NCBI RefSeq assembly: GCF_011009555.1
Contig: NZ_QXHD01000004.1
Location: forward strand, 710,869 to 774,868
Length of the DNA: 64,000 nucleotides
From: Adonisia turfae CCMR0081
Lineage (GTDB): Bacteria > Cyanobacteriota > Cyanobacteriia > Phormidesmidales > Phormidesmidaceae
Direction of reading: 5' to 3'
In this document: one piece after another, positions 44,514 through 54,575 of the stretch
How the letters are laid out: each line of letters begins with the position of its first letter
How positions within the stretch are numbered: position 1 is the stretch's first letter
Program-made: the position numbers and the translations under genes
The notes under the pieces: model-generated
Seen by the model: the letters and a program-made list of their open reading frames with translations, nothing else
The model's database searches: none
Told to the model about the DNA's origin: nothing

Positions 44514-44999
44514 ATCGTACAGAAACATCGAATCAACCGTCAGATCAAAGCTCCGCAAGTATTGCTGATTGACCACGAAAACAATAATCGTGGCTTGACC
44601 GATACTAGAGATGCGCTCAAGCTGGCTGAAGAAGTAGAGCTGGATCTAGTTCTAGTCTCTGAAAGTAAGCAGGCCCCTGTGGCTAAGATATTGGACTATG
44701 GTAAGTTTCAATATCAGCAGAAAAAGCGCCAAAAGCAGAGTGCACGCACCACCGTTAAAGAGGTAAAATTTCGCCCTAACGTTGGTGAATCTGACTATCA
44801 ACTGCGTATCAACCAAGCGACTCAGTGGTTGGGCAAAGGAGATTCTGTTAAGTTCCGCGTCCGTTTGAGAGGACGGGAACATCAGCACCGCGACCGGGCA
44901 CTGGAACTGCTGGAACGCATTGTTAAAGATCTTAAAGAAACTGGCAAGATCCAATCTTTTGATCGGCGTGCGCTTGTTTTACAGCTCATGCCAGCATAA
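44514..44999 (+). CDS. infC: translation initiation factor IF-3, predicted AUC start
   Basis: 161 residues if translation begins at ATC 44514. The conserved IF3 N-terminus HRINRQIKAPQVLLIDH lies upstream of the first possible TTG (44562), and the same frame hits a stop nine bases or so further up with no ATG, GTG or TTG, so only ATC fits; GAGGGA (44501-44506) is a good ribosome site 7 bp before it. Domain core VAKILDYGKFQYQQKKRQ linker and VKEVKFRP, VRLRGREHQH. AUU/AUC starts are known for infC and underlie autoregulation: IF3 rejects its own weak start. The C-terminus (RALVLQLMPA) is shorter than the main cyanobacterial IF3, so it could be a paralogue. Confidence 0.88.
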   Translation: MVQKHRINRQIKAPQVLLIDHENNNRGLTDTRDALKLAEEVELDLVLVSESKQAPVAKILDYGKFQYQQKKRQKQSARTTVKEVKFRPNVGESDYQLRINQATQWLGKGDSVKFRVRLRGREHQHRDRALELLERIVKDLKETGKIQSFDRRALVLQLMPA

Positions 45000-45025
45000 C
45001 CAGCTATTAGCTTTTTAACTGGTTT

Positions 45026-45068
45026 AAAGCTCTAAGTCATTGTTCCCACGGTAATGACTTAGAGCTTT
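45026..45068. terminator. bidirectional terminator between infC and the convergent gene
   Basis: 16-bp perfect stem: AAAGCTCTAAGTCATT with its complement around an 11-base loop, T-run on the right and A-run on the left. The stop codon of the convergent gene (45059-45061) is within it. Confidence 0.88.
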
Positions 45069-45526
45069 TCGTGTTGACTAACCATGGTTTCAATGTCTTC
45101 AGCGGCCAGTTTTATGGCATCAGAGCTGAGGTTGGTGGTAACCGGATAATGATGCCTACCTAGCTGGGTGTATATCGTAATAGTGACTTGCTCTAATGTT
45201 TGGTCACTGGGAACTAAGTGGGGTAGCAGATGAGAAGATACTTGAGTTAACACATCCAGCAAACTTGATCGATAGGCCTGTAGCGTAAAAATTCCGGGTT
45301 CCCATTGAGCAATGTCATCAGGACCAAGATTCTCCGATTGGGTGGTGAAACGTTTGATCTGGTTAATGGCAGGATGGGCCATCAGGGTTAAAAAAAGCTG
45401 CGAAGTAATGTTATTTGTGGCCGTCGGTAGACAGCTGGCAAAGTCAAACGTTAACCATAAAAAACGTAAAGGTCTTGGTGACTCGCTCGTATTCTGTTGT
45501 GTGGTCACAGGGTGGTCCTTTTGCAT
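45059..45526 (-). CDS. hypothetical protein
   Basis: 155 residues from ATG 45526 (MQKDHPVTTQQ); the frame is open to 45625 but that part reads as untranslated. Soluble mixed protein (FLWLTFDFASCLP, YTQLGRHHYPVTTNLSS). No domain recognised. Confidence 0.6.
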   Translation of the reverse strand: MQKDHPVTTQQNTSESPRPLRFLWLTFDFASCLPTATNNITSQLFLTLMAHPAINQIKRFTTQSENLGPDDIAQWEPGIFTLQAYRSSLLDVLTQVSSHLLPHLVPSDQTLEQVTITIYTQLGRHHYPVTTNLSSDAIKLAAEDIETMVSQHEKL

Positions 45527-45710
45527 GGGTGCTTTATGATACCAGGGTTGTGCGGGGAGTAGGGAGTGCAGAAGTGGGGGACGAGCTAAGACAATCTGAG
45601 AGACCTGTAAAAACAAAACTGACATTGCTGATCCTCAGGATGACTTTAGCTGGGAGACACCTTCAAATAGCAATGGATCTAGCCCGGTGCATCTCCTAAA
45701 TCAGCAACCG

Positions 45711-45740
45711 AAAAAACCATCCCTGATCAAGAGGGATGGT
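45711..45740 (-). terminator. intrinsic terminator of htpX
   Basis: On the minus strand ACCATCCCT pairs with AGGGATGGT and is followed by TTTTT; it lies 60 bp past the htpX stop. Confidence 0.85.
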
Positions 45741-45800
45741 CCGACAAGATTTTTGTATTATCTCCTTTGGTCATCTTGCAAGGAAATACGAGACTAATTT

Positions 45801-46664
45801 TTAAGCAGTAACTAGCTCTTTTTCAAGTTCCAATAATCGCTCTACTCGTTTATCGGTAGATGGATGGGTGGAAAACAATCCGCTAAACATTTGTTTGGGG
45901 ACAGCGTGCATAATCATCAAAGGCTCATAGGCTGGGTTGCCGGTCATGGGCATTTGTCTAGCACTGGCTTCAAGACGCTTGAGGGCGTTGGCAAGGGCGC
46001 GGGGATTACCCGTAAGTTGTGCGGCACCGGCATCGGCTGAAAATTCGCGAGTGCGGCTAATGCCTAGCTGGATAACGGTTGCGGCCATGGGAGCCAGGAA
46101 AAGTGTGGCCATGAGGGCAATGGGATTAGGACCGTCGTCGTCATTAGATCCCCCCATGCCACCAAACCACATGGAGTATTGCAGCATCTGGGCTAGAAAT
46201 GAGATCGCACCGGCAATGGTTGCAGCCACAGCCTGGGTGAGGGTGTCACGATTCATAATATGGCTCAGCTCGTGGGCAATCACCCCTTCTAGCTCATCAG
46301 CGGGGAGCATTTCCATAATGCCCTGGGTAACAGCTACAGCAGCATGCTCAGGATCGCGCCCCGTGGCAAAGGCGTTGGCTGACTGGGTGGGTAGCAGGTA
46401 AACCCCGGGCATCGGAATATCAGCCTTTTTCGCTAGCTTTTCTACCATGGCGTGCAGTTGAGGTGATTCTTCTCGACTGACGGGTTGAGCACCGTGGGCA
46501 GCTAGGGCAATCTTATCGGAGTAGAACCATGAGCCTAGGTTGGTCATGGCTGCAATCAGGATGCCAAAGATGACGCCACCTGTACCACCAATTGTGTAGT
46601 AGCTAATACTGATCAACAGAGCGCTAAGAACACTCAGCAATGCAAGAGTTTTAAACTGATTCAT
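45801..46664 (-). CDS. htpX: membrane zinc protease HtpX homologue
   Basis: 287 residues, usual length. Two N-terminal helices (TLALLSVLSALLISISYY; GGVIFGILIAAMTNLGSWF), zinc site AHELSHIMNRD (HExxH) and the third ligand in FSADAGAAQL, with two further helices. Degrades misfolded inner-membrane proteins. Divergent from the DUF3352 gene; the 210-bp gap contains a tandem operator-like element. Confidence 0.95.
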   Translation of the reverse strand: MNQFKTLALLSVLSALLISISYYTIGGTGGVIFGILIAAMTNLGSWFYSDKIALAAHGAQPVSREESPQLHAMVEKLAKKADIPMPGVYLLPTQSANAFATGRDPEHAAVAVTQGIMEMLPADELEGVIAHELSHIMNRDTLTQAVAATIAGAISFLAQMLQYSMWFGGMGGSNDDDGPNPIALMATLFLAPMAATVIQLGISRTREFSADAGAAQLTGNPRALANALKRLEASARQMPMTGNPAYEPLMIMHAVPKQMFSGLFSTHPSTDKRVERLLELEKELVTA

Positions 46665-46790
46665 ACTATCTCAACCCTTTGATTTCGCCATTACGCTTAT
46701 AGTACTGAGAAAAGTAGAGGCTAGACAGGGATGGCAATCCGAACCTATGACCGAACAGTTGCTGATGAACCGTAATAAGAAGTATGGAAG

Positions 46791-46826
46791 TTGTAGATAA
46801 ATCTACGGTTGTAGGTAAATCTACAC
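46791..46826. promoter_or_regulatory. tandem 18-bp dyad, candidate operator
   Basis: Two adjacent 18-bp repeats, 46791-46808 and 46809-46826, sharing TTGTAG-x-TAAATCTAC. The first contains the perfect dyad GTAGAT-AA-ATCTAC; the second has one mismatch. It sits 50 bp before the GTG start at 46876 and ~130 bp upstream of htpX, so it could regulate either. Confidence 0.6.
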
Positions 46827-46875
46827 ATGGGTGGGGCATCTAAATTTAGTTGATTACTGTAGGGAGTTTTGATTT

Positions 46876-49050
46876 GTGATTAATCGATGGGGAACGGCAG
46901 CGATCGCATTAGCTTTTTTCGCCACACCTCTGGCTGCCCAAGAGCCATCGTTAGAAAAGTCAGAACAGATTGAAGAGTCTGCCCCTGCAGTGCCAGATCG
47001 GTCAGAAGGTGTGCCTGTAATCTTAGAATCCCCCCTTGAAGGGTCCGAAGCGATGCCCGTTGCGAAACCTGAGTCGGAGGAGACAATTGACGAGTTTGAG
47101 ATTGAATCAGCCATTGATGTCACTGAATTAAGGGCGTCCCTAGAAGAGCTGCTGCCAACCTCTGCCTCAGCGCCACCCATCATCGCAAATATTCTGCCTG
47201 TAGACACGCCGGCAGCCATTATTGTCAATACTCGCGACGATGCTTGGTCTGCCCTCAAGCAATATACGCTGTTTGCACAGCTGAGTGAGGCCTTTGGTGT
47301 GGAGCCGAGCCCCCAGGCTCTGCCATTGTTACCGTTGGGGATGAACTATGCCGAAGATGTGCAACCCTGGGTTGGAGATAGCGTTGCGATCGCACTGCTA
47401 CCCATACCTAGTGTTCGCACCATCAACCCGGTAGAACGGATGGTCACCATTTTGCCCATCGAAGATGCCGCCGCTTTTATCGACTTCATTCCCACCCTGG
47501 CCGAAGCCCGCACCGCTTTACCCGAAAAGCATTCCTACAGAACGTTTCCGATTTGGCTCTGGCCCGATGAGTTTGTTCCCTACGACTACTCCTGGGATGA
47601 CTTTCCTGAAGAGATTGAACCAGAGGAGTTTCCAGCACCAGTCGAATTCAACTCTGCTGATCTGGCCTCCCCTAATGCAGCCCTCCGCAGCTATCGCCAA
47701 CCCGAACCTCCCTACATTTATATTCCTGACGGGACCTATTCAGAGGACGGCTACACCATTCCTGGCTATGCCGTTGCCCACCTGGGGAATTACATTGTTG
47801 CCGCCGAGACTATTGACAGCCTGCGTCAGTGGATTGAATATCAAACCCAAGATGGTCCTAAGCTCACTAGCAATCCAAGTTTTGCGAAGACCCAAAGCCA
47901 CCCTCAAGCACAGAACAGTTTAGCCATCATATATGGCAATGTCGGTCAGTTGCTGAGCTTTGAGTTTAGTAATCCGTTTCAAGACTTTGGTCTACCACCA
48001 ATTCCCCAACCCAGCCTGAGTGAGCGGGCGGCCATGTCTAACCTGTTTAGCAATGTCACCTTTGATGCCTTGATTTATCCTGAGGACAAAGGCATACACC
48101 TAGAAGCTCATCTTTATACCGAAGGTGTACTACCAGATTTACCCCCCTCTCCCAATGCCGATCACTCTATCTTGGGACTGATCCCTGCAGCCACCTATTT
48201 CATGGGCAGTGGCTACGATATCAGCGGCTTTTGGAATGATGTGTCGTCAGCTTTTTCTCTAAATGAGATGACAAGCGGCCTGATTGAAACAGCCCGCTCC
48301 ATTGTTGCCCTGGCAACAGGGCTAGACCTCGATACCGACATTTTGGGATGGATGGATGGAGAATACAGTATTTTTCTGTTCCCCAGCCAATCGGGGTTGT
48401 TAAATTCATTTTTTCCAGGTTTGGGCCTAGAAGCGGGCGTCTTGTTAGAAACCAGTAACCGTCCGGCGGCTGAAATAGCCTTAGCCGCCTTAGATGATGT
48501 GGCTGGCGAAGATGTCGCACTATCTACAGAAATTGCAGATCACGCGACAACCAATTGGCTATACGACATTAATGGCGATAGTCAGCGGGAAAGCGTGCTA
48601 ACGCATACATGGATTAATGACGATACCCTGGCCTTTACCAGTGGTAACGGTGCCATGGAACGATTGGTCATGCCAGCAGGGTTTCATGCCCTCAGTCGCC
48701 ACAGCACCTTTCAAAACGCTACTTCCACGTTTCCCACACCCAACAATGGATACCTGTATGTCAATGCCAGTTCTACACTCGCATTTTTCTACAACCTATT
48801 TGGCTTTAACCAGGCAACTGACCCTTGGGCTGCCGATATCCGCGGCTACTTTGGTACAGTTCGGAGCCTTAGCTTGAGCACCTCTAGCAGCACACAACAG
48901 TTTCAGATTGATGCTTTGCTAGGGTTGGCTGCCAGTGACCCACCGGCAGCCGGAGCAGAGGAAGAGAGTGCTGAAGACATCGAGACGACAGAAGAGACTG
49001 CTGACGAGGCCGAGACGACAGAAGAGACTGGAGCAAATGGGGAGGAATAA
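46876..49050 (+). CDS. DUF3352-type secreted protein
   Basis: 724 residues. Start GTG 46876 with ribosome site AGGGAGT; signal peptide (cleaved after about LAAQ). After a Glu/Pro/Ser-rich stretch, the DUF3352 pattern begins: ILPVDTPAAIIVNTRDDAW, MNYAEDVQPWVGDSVAIALLP, LGNYIVAAETIDSLRQWI; a second half repeats the theme (IPAATYFMGSGYDISGFWNDV, GWMDGEYSIFLFPS). The C-terminus has Glu/Thr repeats (ETTEET). Exported protein found widely in cyanobacteria, role unknown. Confidence 0.88.
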   Translation: MINRWGTAAIALAFFATPLAAQEPSLEKSEQIEESAPAVPDRSEGVPVILESPLEGSEAMPVAKPESEETIDEFEIESAIDVTELRASLEELLPTSASAPPIIANILPVDTPAAIIVNTRDDAWSALKQYTLFAQLSEAFGVEPSPQALPLLPLGMNYAEDVQPWVGDSVAIALLPIPSVRTINPVERMVTILPIEDAAAFIDFIPTLAEARTALPEKHSYRTFPIWLWPDEFVPYDYSWDDFPEEIEPEEFPAPVEFNSADLASPNAALRSYRQPEPPYIYIPDGTYSEDGYTIPGYAVAHLGNYIVAAETIDSLRQWIEYQTQDGPKLTSNPSFAKTQSHPQAQNSLAIIYGNVGQLLSFEFSNPFQDFGLPPIPQPSLSERAAMSNLFSNVTFDALIYPEDKGIHLEAHLYTEGVLPDLPPSPNADHSILGLIPAATYFMGSGYDISGFWNDVSSAFSLNEMTSGLIETARSIVALATGLDLDTDILGWMDGEYSIFLFPSQSGLLNSFFPGLGLEAGVLLETSNRPAAEIALAALDDVAGEDVALSTEIADHATTNWLYDINGDSQRESVLTHTWINDDTLAFTSGNGAMERLVMPAGFHALSRHSTFQNATSTFPTPNNGYLYVNASSTLAFFYNLFGFNQATDPWAADIRGYFGTVRSLSLSTSSSTQQFQIDALLGLAASDPPAAGAEEESAEDIETTEETADEAETTEETGANGEE

Positions 49051-49167
49051 GTTAAAAGAGTTTACAGACCTGATTTTACCTTTTCATAACAAAACTGCTG
49101 CTGGCGTATCGTAACGTTACACCAGCAGCTCAACTAAACTCACAGACCTAAACCTTAACACTCTTCC

Positions 49168-49380
49168 CTAATAGCTCTCATCACCGTCAACATCTTTTAG
49201 CGCTAACAGATGATTAGCTTGTTGTAATCGCTCTGCAATATTTTGACGCAGAGTTTCATCAACCTTAGGATCAGCTAAGACTGCCTGTGCTAGCTGTCGA
49301 TATCGAGCACTGGTGACTACATCAACCCGTTCTAAATCATTCAAGTTCTCATAGATGGTTTTTGGAGAAGGCTTTTCCAT
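49168..49380 (-). CDS. small hypothetical protein
   Basis: 70 residues from ATG 49380 (MEKPSPKTIYENL), which has a strong AAGGAG ribosome site; the longer frame to 49509 reads as non-coding. Helical, charged (VVTSARYRQLAQAVLADPKVDETLRQNIAERLQQA cut in helices). Function unknown; the gene is divergent from gltB. Confidence 0.7.
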   Translation of the reverse strand: MEKPSPKTIYENLNDLERVDVVTSARYRQLAQAVLADPKVDETLRQNIAERLQQANHLLALKDVDGDESY

Positions 49381-49844
49381 GAGACTCCTTATATAGTTAC
49401 TATTGCTAATCTGGTTACTATTGCTGATCTTATAGTCAACAACACCATTGTGTTGCAAGGGGGTAAAGTCCAATAGGAGAACGTCGCTAGAGCAAAGAAA
49501 ACAACACAAATTGCATTATTTCGTATCAAAACTTAAACCTTTAAATGAGTGGTATGCGCTATGCCTCCTGAAAACCTTACAGAGGTCTCAAAAGCTGATT
49601 GACTCGACGTTTTGTCAAACTGTTACAGTTGACGTACCATGTCACGTGTAACAATTTGACAGTTTTATTAAGGAACTGGGTCAAATTGCTTTTCTCGTTA
49701 GAGAATTAAAGCTCCTCTTGAATTGCCTTGGGCAATGGTGATGCAGCTGCTTGTGTCACGATTGACGAGCCCTGCAAGCTAAGTTTCTCTAGCTGCCCTT
49801 GGGAATTCTTGTCAATACTTGCGCGTTTGTCAAAATACACTTCT
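49381..49844. other. gltB upstream region
   Basis: No gene. It contains a 49-bp dyad (separate entry). An in-frame extension from 49728 precedes gltB but lacks family resemblance, so it is read as leader. I looked for the NtcA site GTA-N8-TAC expected for nitrogen genes and found no good match. Confidence 0.5.
49613..49661. promoter_or_regulatory. 49-bp imperfect palindrome upstream of gltB
   Basis: TGTCAAACTGTTACA (49613-49627) and TGTAACAATTTGACA (49647-49661) are reverse complements at 14 of 15 positions; an inner TGAC/GTCA pair continues the symmetry. About 185 bp before the gltB start. Candidate binding site for a dimeric or tetrameric regulator. Confidence 0.65.
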
Positions 49845-52800
49845 ATGACTAGTCATCAATTGCCTCCCAAGCAGGGTCTGTACGATCCTCAATTTGAGCA
49901 CGATGCGTGCGGAGTCGGCTTTGTTGTGCAAATAAAAGGACTAGCCTCCCACGAGATTGTGCAGCAGGGGTTACAAATTCTCTGCAATTTGGAACATCGT
50001 GGAGCGTGTGGTAGCGAAGTAAATACAGGGGATGGAGCCGGTATTCTAGTGCAGCTGCCCCACCGCTTTTTACAGAAGGTGGCTACAGCGGAAGGCTTTA
50101 CGTTACCTGAGGCTGGGCAATACGGTGCAGGGATAATTTTTACGTCGCCAGACCCACAGGTGAGAGCTGAGAGTCGGCAACGATTTGAGTCGGTGGCGGC
50201 TCAAATGGGCCAAAAGGTTTTAGGCTGGCGCGATATTCCGACAGACAATAGCACCCTGGGTGCAACAGCGCAGGCTAGTGAGCCTTTCATGCAGCAGGTG
50301 TTTATTCAACGTTCAGCAGACCTGGAAGACGATCTGGCGTTCGAAAGAAAACTCTATGTCATTCGCAAGATTGCTTACAATGCCATTGGCAAGTCAGGGC
50401 ATGATACCTACTGGTATCCGACTAGTTTGTCATGCCGCACGATGGTTTATAAGGGAATGTTGACACCACCCCAGGTGAGAGACTTTTTCCCAGATCTAAG
50501 CGATCCCGATTTTGAAAGCGCTCTGGCTCTTGTGCATTCTCGCTTTAGTACCAACACCTTCCCCAGTTGGGAGCGGTCTCACCCTTATCGATACATTGCT
50601 CACAACGGTGAGATCAATACCCTGCGCGGCAACATTAACTGGATGGTGGCCCGGCAGTCCATGTTTGAATCAGAATGTTTTGGTGATGACATGGCCAAAG
50701 TCAAGCCGGTCATTAATATCAACGGTAGTGACTCAACCATTTTTGATAATGCTTTAGAGCTGCTGGTTTTGTCAGGAAGATCATTGCCCCATGCAGTGAT
50801 GATGATGATCCCTGAACCGTGGACCGGGCATGAATCCATGGACGATGCTAGCAAAGCATTTTATGAATACCATGCCTGTTTGATGGAGCCTTGGGATGGT
50901 CCGGCATCGGTGGCATTTACCGATGGCTCGATGATTGGCGCGGTGCTTGATCGTAACGGTCTGCGACCTTCTCGTTATTACGTCACCAAAGATGACCGAG
51001 TCATTATGGCCTCAGAAGCAGGGGTGCTACCTGTGGAGCCGGAGCAGGTACTTGAGAAAGGACGGCTACAGCCGGGTCGCATGTTCTTGGTCGACATGGC
51101 GGCTGGTCGGATTATCGGCGACGAGGAACTTAAGGCAGAGATTGTTAACGCCCAGCCTTACCGCCAGTGGTTGAATCAACATCAGGTCAGCCTGGAAAAG
51201 CTGCCTGCTCAGACGCCACGGGCTGAAATCGCTGGAGGCACGCTGCGACAGCGGCAGATGGCATTTGGTTATACGTTTGAAGAGCTGCGCATGCTCCTGA
51301 CACCGATGGCTCAGAATGGTGTCGAGGCGATTGGTTCCATGGGAACTGATACGCCCCTAGCAGTGCTCTCAGATCGGCCTAAGCTACTGTATGACTATTT
51401 TCAACAGCTGTTTGCCCAGGTCACCAATCCTCCCATCGACTCTATTCGAGAAGCAATCATCACGTCGGCGGTGACCACACTAGGTTCGGAGCGTAATTTG
51501 CTAGATCCGCAACCTGAGAGCTGCCGATTAATTCAGCTGAAGACTCCGGTAATTAGCAATGGTGATTTGGCTAAGCTGCAAAATATTGATGAATCTGGGT
51601 TTGCTGCCCTAACCCTACCGATTTTGTTTGATCCTCAGACAGGGGTGAAAGGGTTAGAGGCAGCGATGGAAGAGATTTGTGCTCGGGTAGATGATGCGAT
51701 CGCAACCGGCACTAACCTGATTATCCTGTCTGATCGTGGCATGGACGCTAGACATGCGCCGATCCCAGCACTGCTTGCCGTTTCCGGTCTGCACCATCAT
51801 CTGATCCGAACAGGGACACGCACTCGCGTTGGCATTATTCTCGAATCCGGTGAACCTCGGGAAGTGCACCATTTTGCCGTTCTCCTGGGTTATGGCTGTA
51901 GTGCCATCAACCCTTACCTTGCCTTTGAAACCATTGAAGGCATGATTGCTGATGACATGCTCATGAGCATTACCCCCAAGGATGCCTACAAAAACTACAT
52001 CAAAGCAGTTACCAAAGGCACTATCAAAATTGCCTCAAAGATTGGTATTTCCACATTGCAGAGCTATCGAGGGGCTCAAATTTTTGAAGCCATTGGTCTC
52101 AACCACAGCGTCATTAATAAATACTTTACCTGGACCGCCTCCCGCATTGAGGGTATTGGACTGGATGTAATTGCCCAAGAAGCAATTATGCGTCACGGCC
52201 ATGGCTTTGCCGAGCGCGGTGATATTCCGATTCTAGATGTGGGTGGTGACTATCAATGGCGTAAAGAGGGTGAAGCGCATCTGTTTAATCCAGATACCAT
52301 CCACACGCTGCAGCAAGCGGTGCGCTCAGGTGATTACGAAACCTATAAGCACTATGCGAACTTGGTCAATGACCAGAGCAAACAGCACTTTACCCTGCGG
52401 GGGCTATTGGACTTCAAGCCACGTCAGCCCATTCCCATTGAAGAAGTAGAACCCATTGAAGCCATTACCCGCCGGTTCAAAACTGGGGCGATGAGCTACG
52501 GCTCCATTTCTAAGGAAGCCCATGAATCCCTGGCCATAGCCATGAACCGCGTGGGAGGTAAATCCAATACCGGTGAAGGAGGCGAAGATCCCGAACGGTT
52601 TACCTGGACTAATGAGCAAGGCGACTCTAAAAACAGTGCCATTAAACAGGTGGCATCGGGACGCTTTGGTGTAACCAGTCTCTATCTCTCCCAAGCAAAA
52701 GAGATCCAGATCAAAATGGCCCAGGGTGCAAAACCTGGAGAAGGGGGTCAGCTACCTGGACGCAAAGTATATCCCTGGATTGCCAAGGTCCGTCACTCCA

Positions 52801-54431
52801 CGCCCGGTGTGGGTCTGATTTCTCCGCCCCCCCACCACGATATTTACTCCATTGAGGATTTGGCTGAGCTGATCCACGACTTGAAGAATGCTAATCGTGC
52901 AGCCCGCATTAACGTCAAACTCGTTTCTGAAGTGGGTGTGGGCACCATTGCGGCAGGTGTGGCTAAAGCCCATGCCGATGTCGTCCTGATCTCCGGCTTT
53001 GATGGTGGTACGGGGGCCTCTCCTCAAACCTCCATTAAACATGCAGGCTTACCCTGGGAGTTAGGACTCGCAGAGACCCATCAGACATTGGTGCTAAACA
53101 ATCTGCGTAGCCGCATTGTTGTTGAAACCGATGGGCAGATGAAAACTGGCCGCGATGTGGTGATGGCCGCATTGTTGGGTGCAGAAGAGTTTGGTTTCTC
53201 CACAGCACCGTTGGTCTCATTGGGCTGCATCATGATGCGGGTGTGCCAGAAAAACACGTGCCCAGCCGGGATCGCGACCCAAGACCCCCGCTTACGTAAA
53301 AGCTTTGTGGGTGATCCTGACCATGTGGTGAACTTTATGCAGTTTATCGCCCAGGATGTGCGAGAGATTATGGCTGAGCTGGGTGTACGCACCTTTGATG
53401 AGCTGGTGGGTCATACCGACTGGTTAGCTGTGCAGGCTGCTGTTAACCATTGGAAGGCGAAGGGCGTAGATCTCTCCAAGATTTTGGAACAACCTCAAGT
53501 TGATGACAGTGTAGGGCGTTATTGCCAGATTCCCCAAGACCATGGCCTGGATAAGTCATTGGATATCACCACTCTGTTGGATTTATGTAAGCCTGCCATT
53601 GAGACTGGTGAAAAAGTCAGTGCTACATTGCCCATTTGCAATATCAACCGTGTGGTCGGGACCATTCTCGGCAATGAGATTACTAAGAAACATTGGGAAG
53701 GTTTGTCAGAAGATACCGTGCATCTGACCTTCCAGGGTAGTGCTGGCCAGAGTTTTGGAGCTTTTGTTCCTGCTGGTGTCACCCTGAAGCTGGAAGGAGA
53801 CGGTAACGATTACTTAGGCAAAGGTCTGAGTGGTGGCAAGATTGTTGTCTATCCACCAAAAGCGTCTACATTTGTGCCTGAGGAGAACATTATTATTGGT
53901 AACGTAGCCTTTTACGGCGCTACCGGTGGTGAGGCTTACATTTATGGCATGGCTGGGGAGCGCTTCTGTGTGCGCAACTCAGGTGTACATGCAGTGGTAG
54001 AAGCGGTTGGTGACCATGGCTGCGAATATATGACGGGGGGTAAGGTGGTCGTGTTAGGCACCACTGGACGCAACTTTGCAGCGGGTATGAGTGGTGGCAT
54101 AGCCTATGTGCTGGATGAAGCCGGAGACTTTGCCACCCGGTGTAACACTGAGATGGTGGACTTAGAACGTCTGAAGGAGGCAGAAGAGATTGCTGATCTC
54201 CGCGAGATGATTGAAAAACACCACCGCTATACCGGCAGTCATAAAGCAAAAACAGTCATCGACCATTGGGAAAGTGTCTTGCCGAAGTTTGTCAGAGTGA
54301 TCCCTCGTGACTATAAGCGCGTGATTCAGTCTCTGCAGCAGGCGTTGCAAGATGGTCTGAGCGGTGATGATGCGCTCTCGGCTGCATTTGAAGCGAACAT
54401 CAAAGATGTTGCACGAGTTGCTGGTAACTAG
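49845..54431 (+). CDS. gltB: glutamate synthase large subunit
   Basis: 1528 residues from ATG 49845 ([20 protein letters not shown]); Cys22 in HDACGVGF becomes the N-terminal nucleophile after removal of a 21-residue propeptide. Order: class II glutamine amidotransferase, central domain, FMN-binding synthase domain ([25 protein letters not shown]), 3Fe-4S site [14 protein letters not shown]-terminal GXGXG beta-helix domain ([11 protein letters not shown]). Makes two glutamates from glutamine and 2-oxoglutarate. gltD follows, so the NAD(P)H form is likely, although sequence alone does not exclude the ferredoxin enzyme. Confidence 0.96.
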   Translation: MTSHQLPPKQGLYDPQFEHDACGVGFVVQIKGLASHEIVQQGLQILCNLEHRGACGSEVNTGDGAGILVQLPHRFLQKVATAEGFTLPEAGQYGAGIIFTSPDPQVRAESRQRFESVAAQMGQKVLGWRDIPTDNSTLGATAQASEPFMQQVFIQRSADLEDDLAFERKLYVIRKIAYNAIGKSGHDTYWYPTSLSCRTMVYKGMLTPPQVRDFFPDLSDPDFESALALVHSRFSTNTFPSWERSHPYRYIAHNGEINTLRGNINWMVARQSMFESECFGDDMAKVKPVININGSDSTIFDNALELLVLSGRSLPHAVMMMIPEPWTGHESMDDASKAFYEYHACLMEPWDGPASVAFTDGSMIGAVLDRNGLRPSRYYVTKDDRVIMASEAGVLPVEPEQVLEKGRLQPGRMFLVDMAAGRIIGDEELKAEIVNAQPYRQWLNQHQVSLEKLPAQTPRAEIAGGTLRQRQMAFGYTFEELRMLLTPMAQNGVEAIGSMGTDTPLAVLSDRPKLLYDYFQQLFAQVTNPPIDSIREAIITSAVTTLGSERNLLDPQPESCRLIQLKTPVISNGDLAKLQNIDESGFAALTLPILFDPQTGVKGLEAAMEEICARVDDAIATGTNLIILSDRGMDARHAPIPALLAVSGLHHHLIRTGTRTRVGIILESGEPREVHHFAVLLGYGCSAINPYLAFETIEGMIADDMLMSITPKDAYKNYIKAVTKGTIKIASKIGISTLQSYRGAQIFEAIGLNHSVINKYFTWTASRIEGIGLDVIAQEAIMRHGHGFAERGDIPILDVGGDYQWRKEGEAHLFNPDTIHTLQQAVRSGDYETYKHYANLVNDQSKQHFTLRGLLDFKPRQPIPIEEVEPIEAITRRFKTGAMSYGSISKEAHESLAIAMNRVGGKSNTGEGGEDPERFTWTNEQGDSKNSAIKQVASGRFGVTSLYLSQAKEIQIKMAQGAKPGEGGQLPGRKVYPWIAKVRHSTPGVGLISPPPHHDIYSIEDLAELIHDLKNANRAARINVKLVSEVGVGTIAAGVAKAHADVVLISGFDGGTGASPQTSIKHAGLPWELGLAETHQTLVLNNLRSRIVVETDGQMKTGRDVVMAALLGAEEFGFSTAPLVSLGCIMMRVCQKNTCPAGIATQDPRLRKSFVGDPDHVVNFMQFIAQDVREIMAELGVRTFDELVGHTDWLAVQAAVNHWKAKGVDLSKILEQPQVDDSVGRYCQIPQDHGLDKSLDITTLLDLCKPAIETGEKVSATLPICNINRVVGTILGNEITKKHWEGLSEDTVHLTFQGSAGQSFGAFVPAGVTLKLEGDGNDYLGKGLSGGKIVVYPPKASTFVPEENIIIGNVAFYGATGGEAYIYGMAGERFCVRNSGVHAVVEAVGDHGCEYMTGGKVVVLGTTGRNFAAGMSGGIAYVLDEAGDFATRCNTEMVDLERLKEAEEIADLREMIEKHHRYTGSHKAKTVIDHWESVLPKFVRVIPRDYKRVIQSLQQALQDGLSGDDALSAAFEANIKDVARVAGN

Positions 54432-54575
54432 CCAGTACTTCGTAATGTTGGCTTAAATTTGACTCATTATTTCCATCATCGATATCAGTTTTGGCCAGTT
54501 TTATTGTCCCGGTGGCAGTGCTCGCCTTGCAAAAATCACAATACGTCATTCCTTTTTCAATCTACGACTTCTCCC

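Noticed and set aside
45937..46401. 154-residue plus-strand ORF
   Set aside because: Antisense shadow of htpX, which has all M48 protease motifs.
49381..49844. NtcA binding site upstream of gltB
   Set aside because: No GTA-N8-TAC with acceptable match was found by eye.
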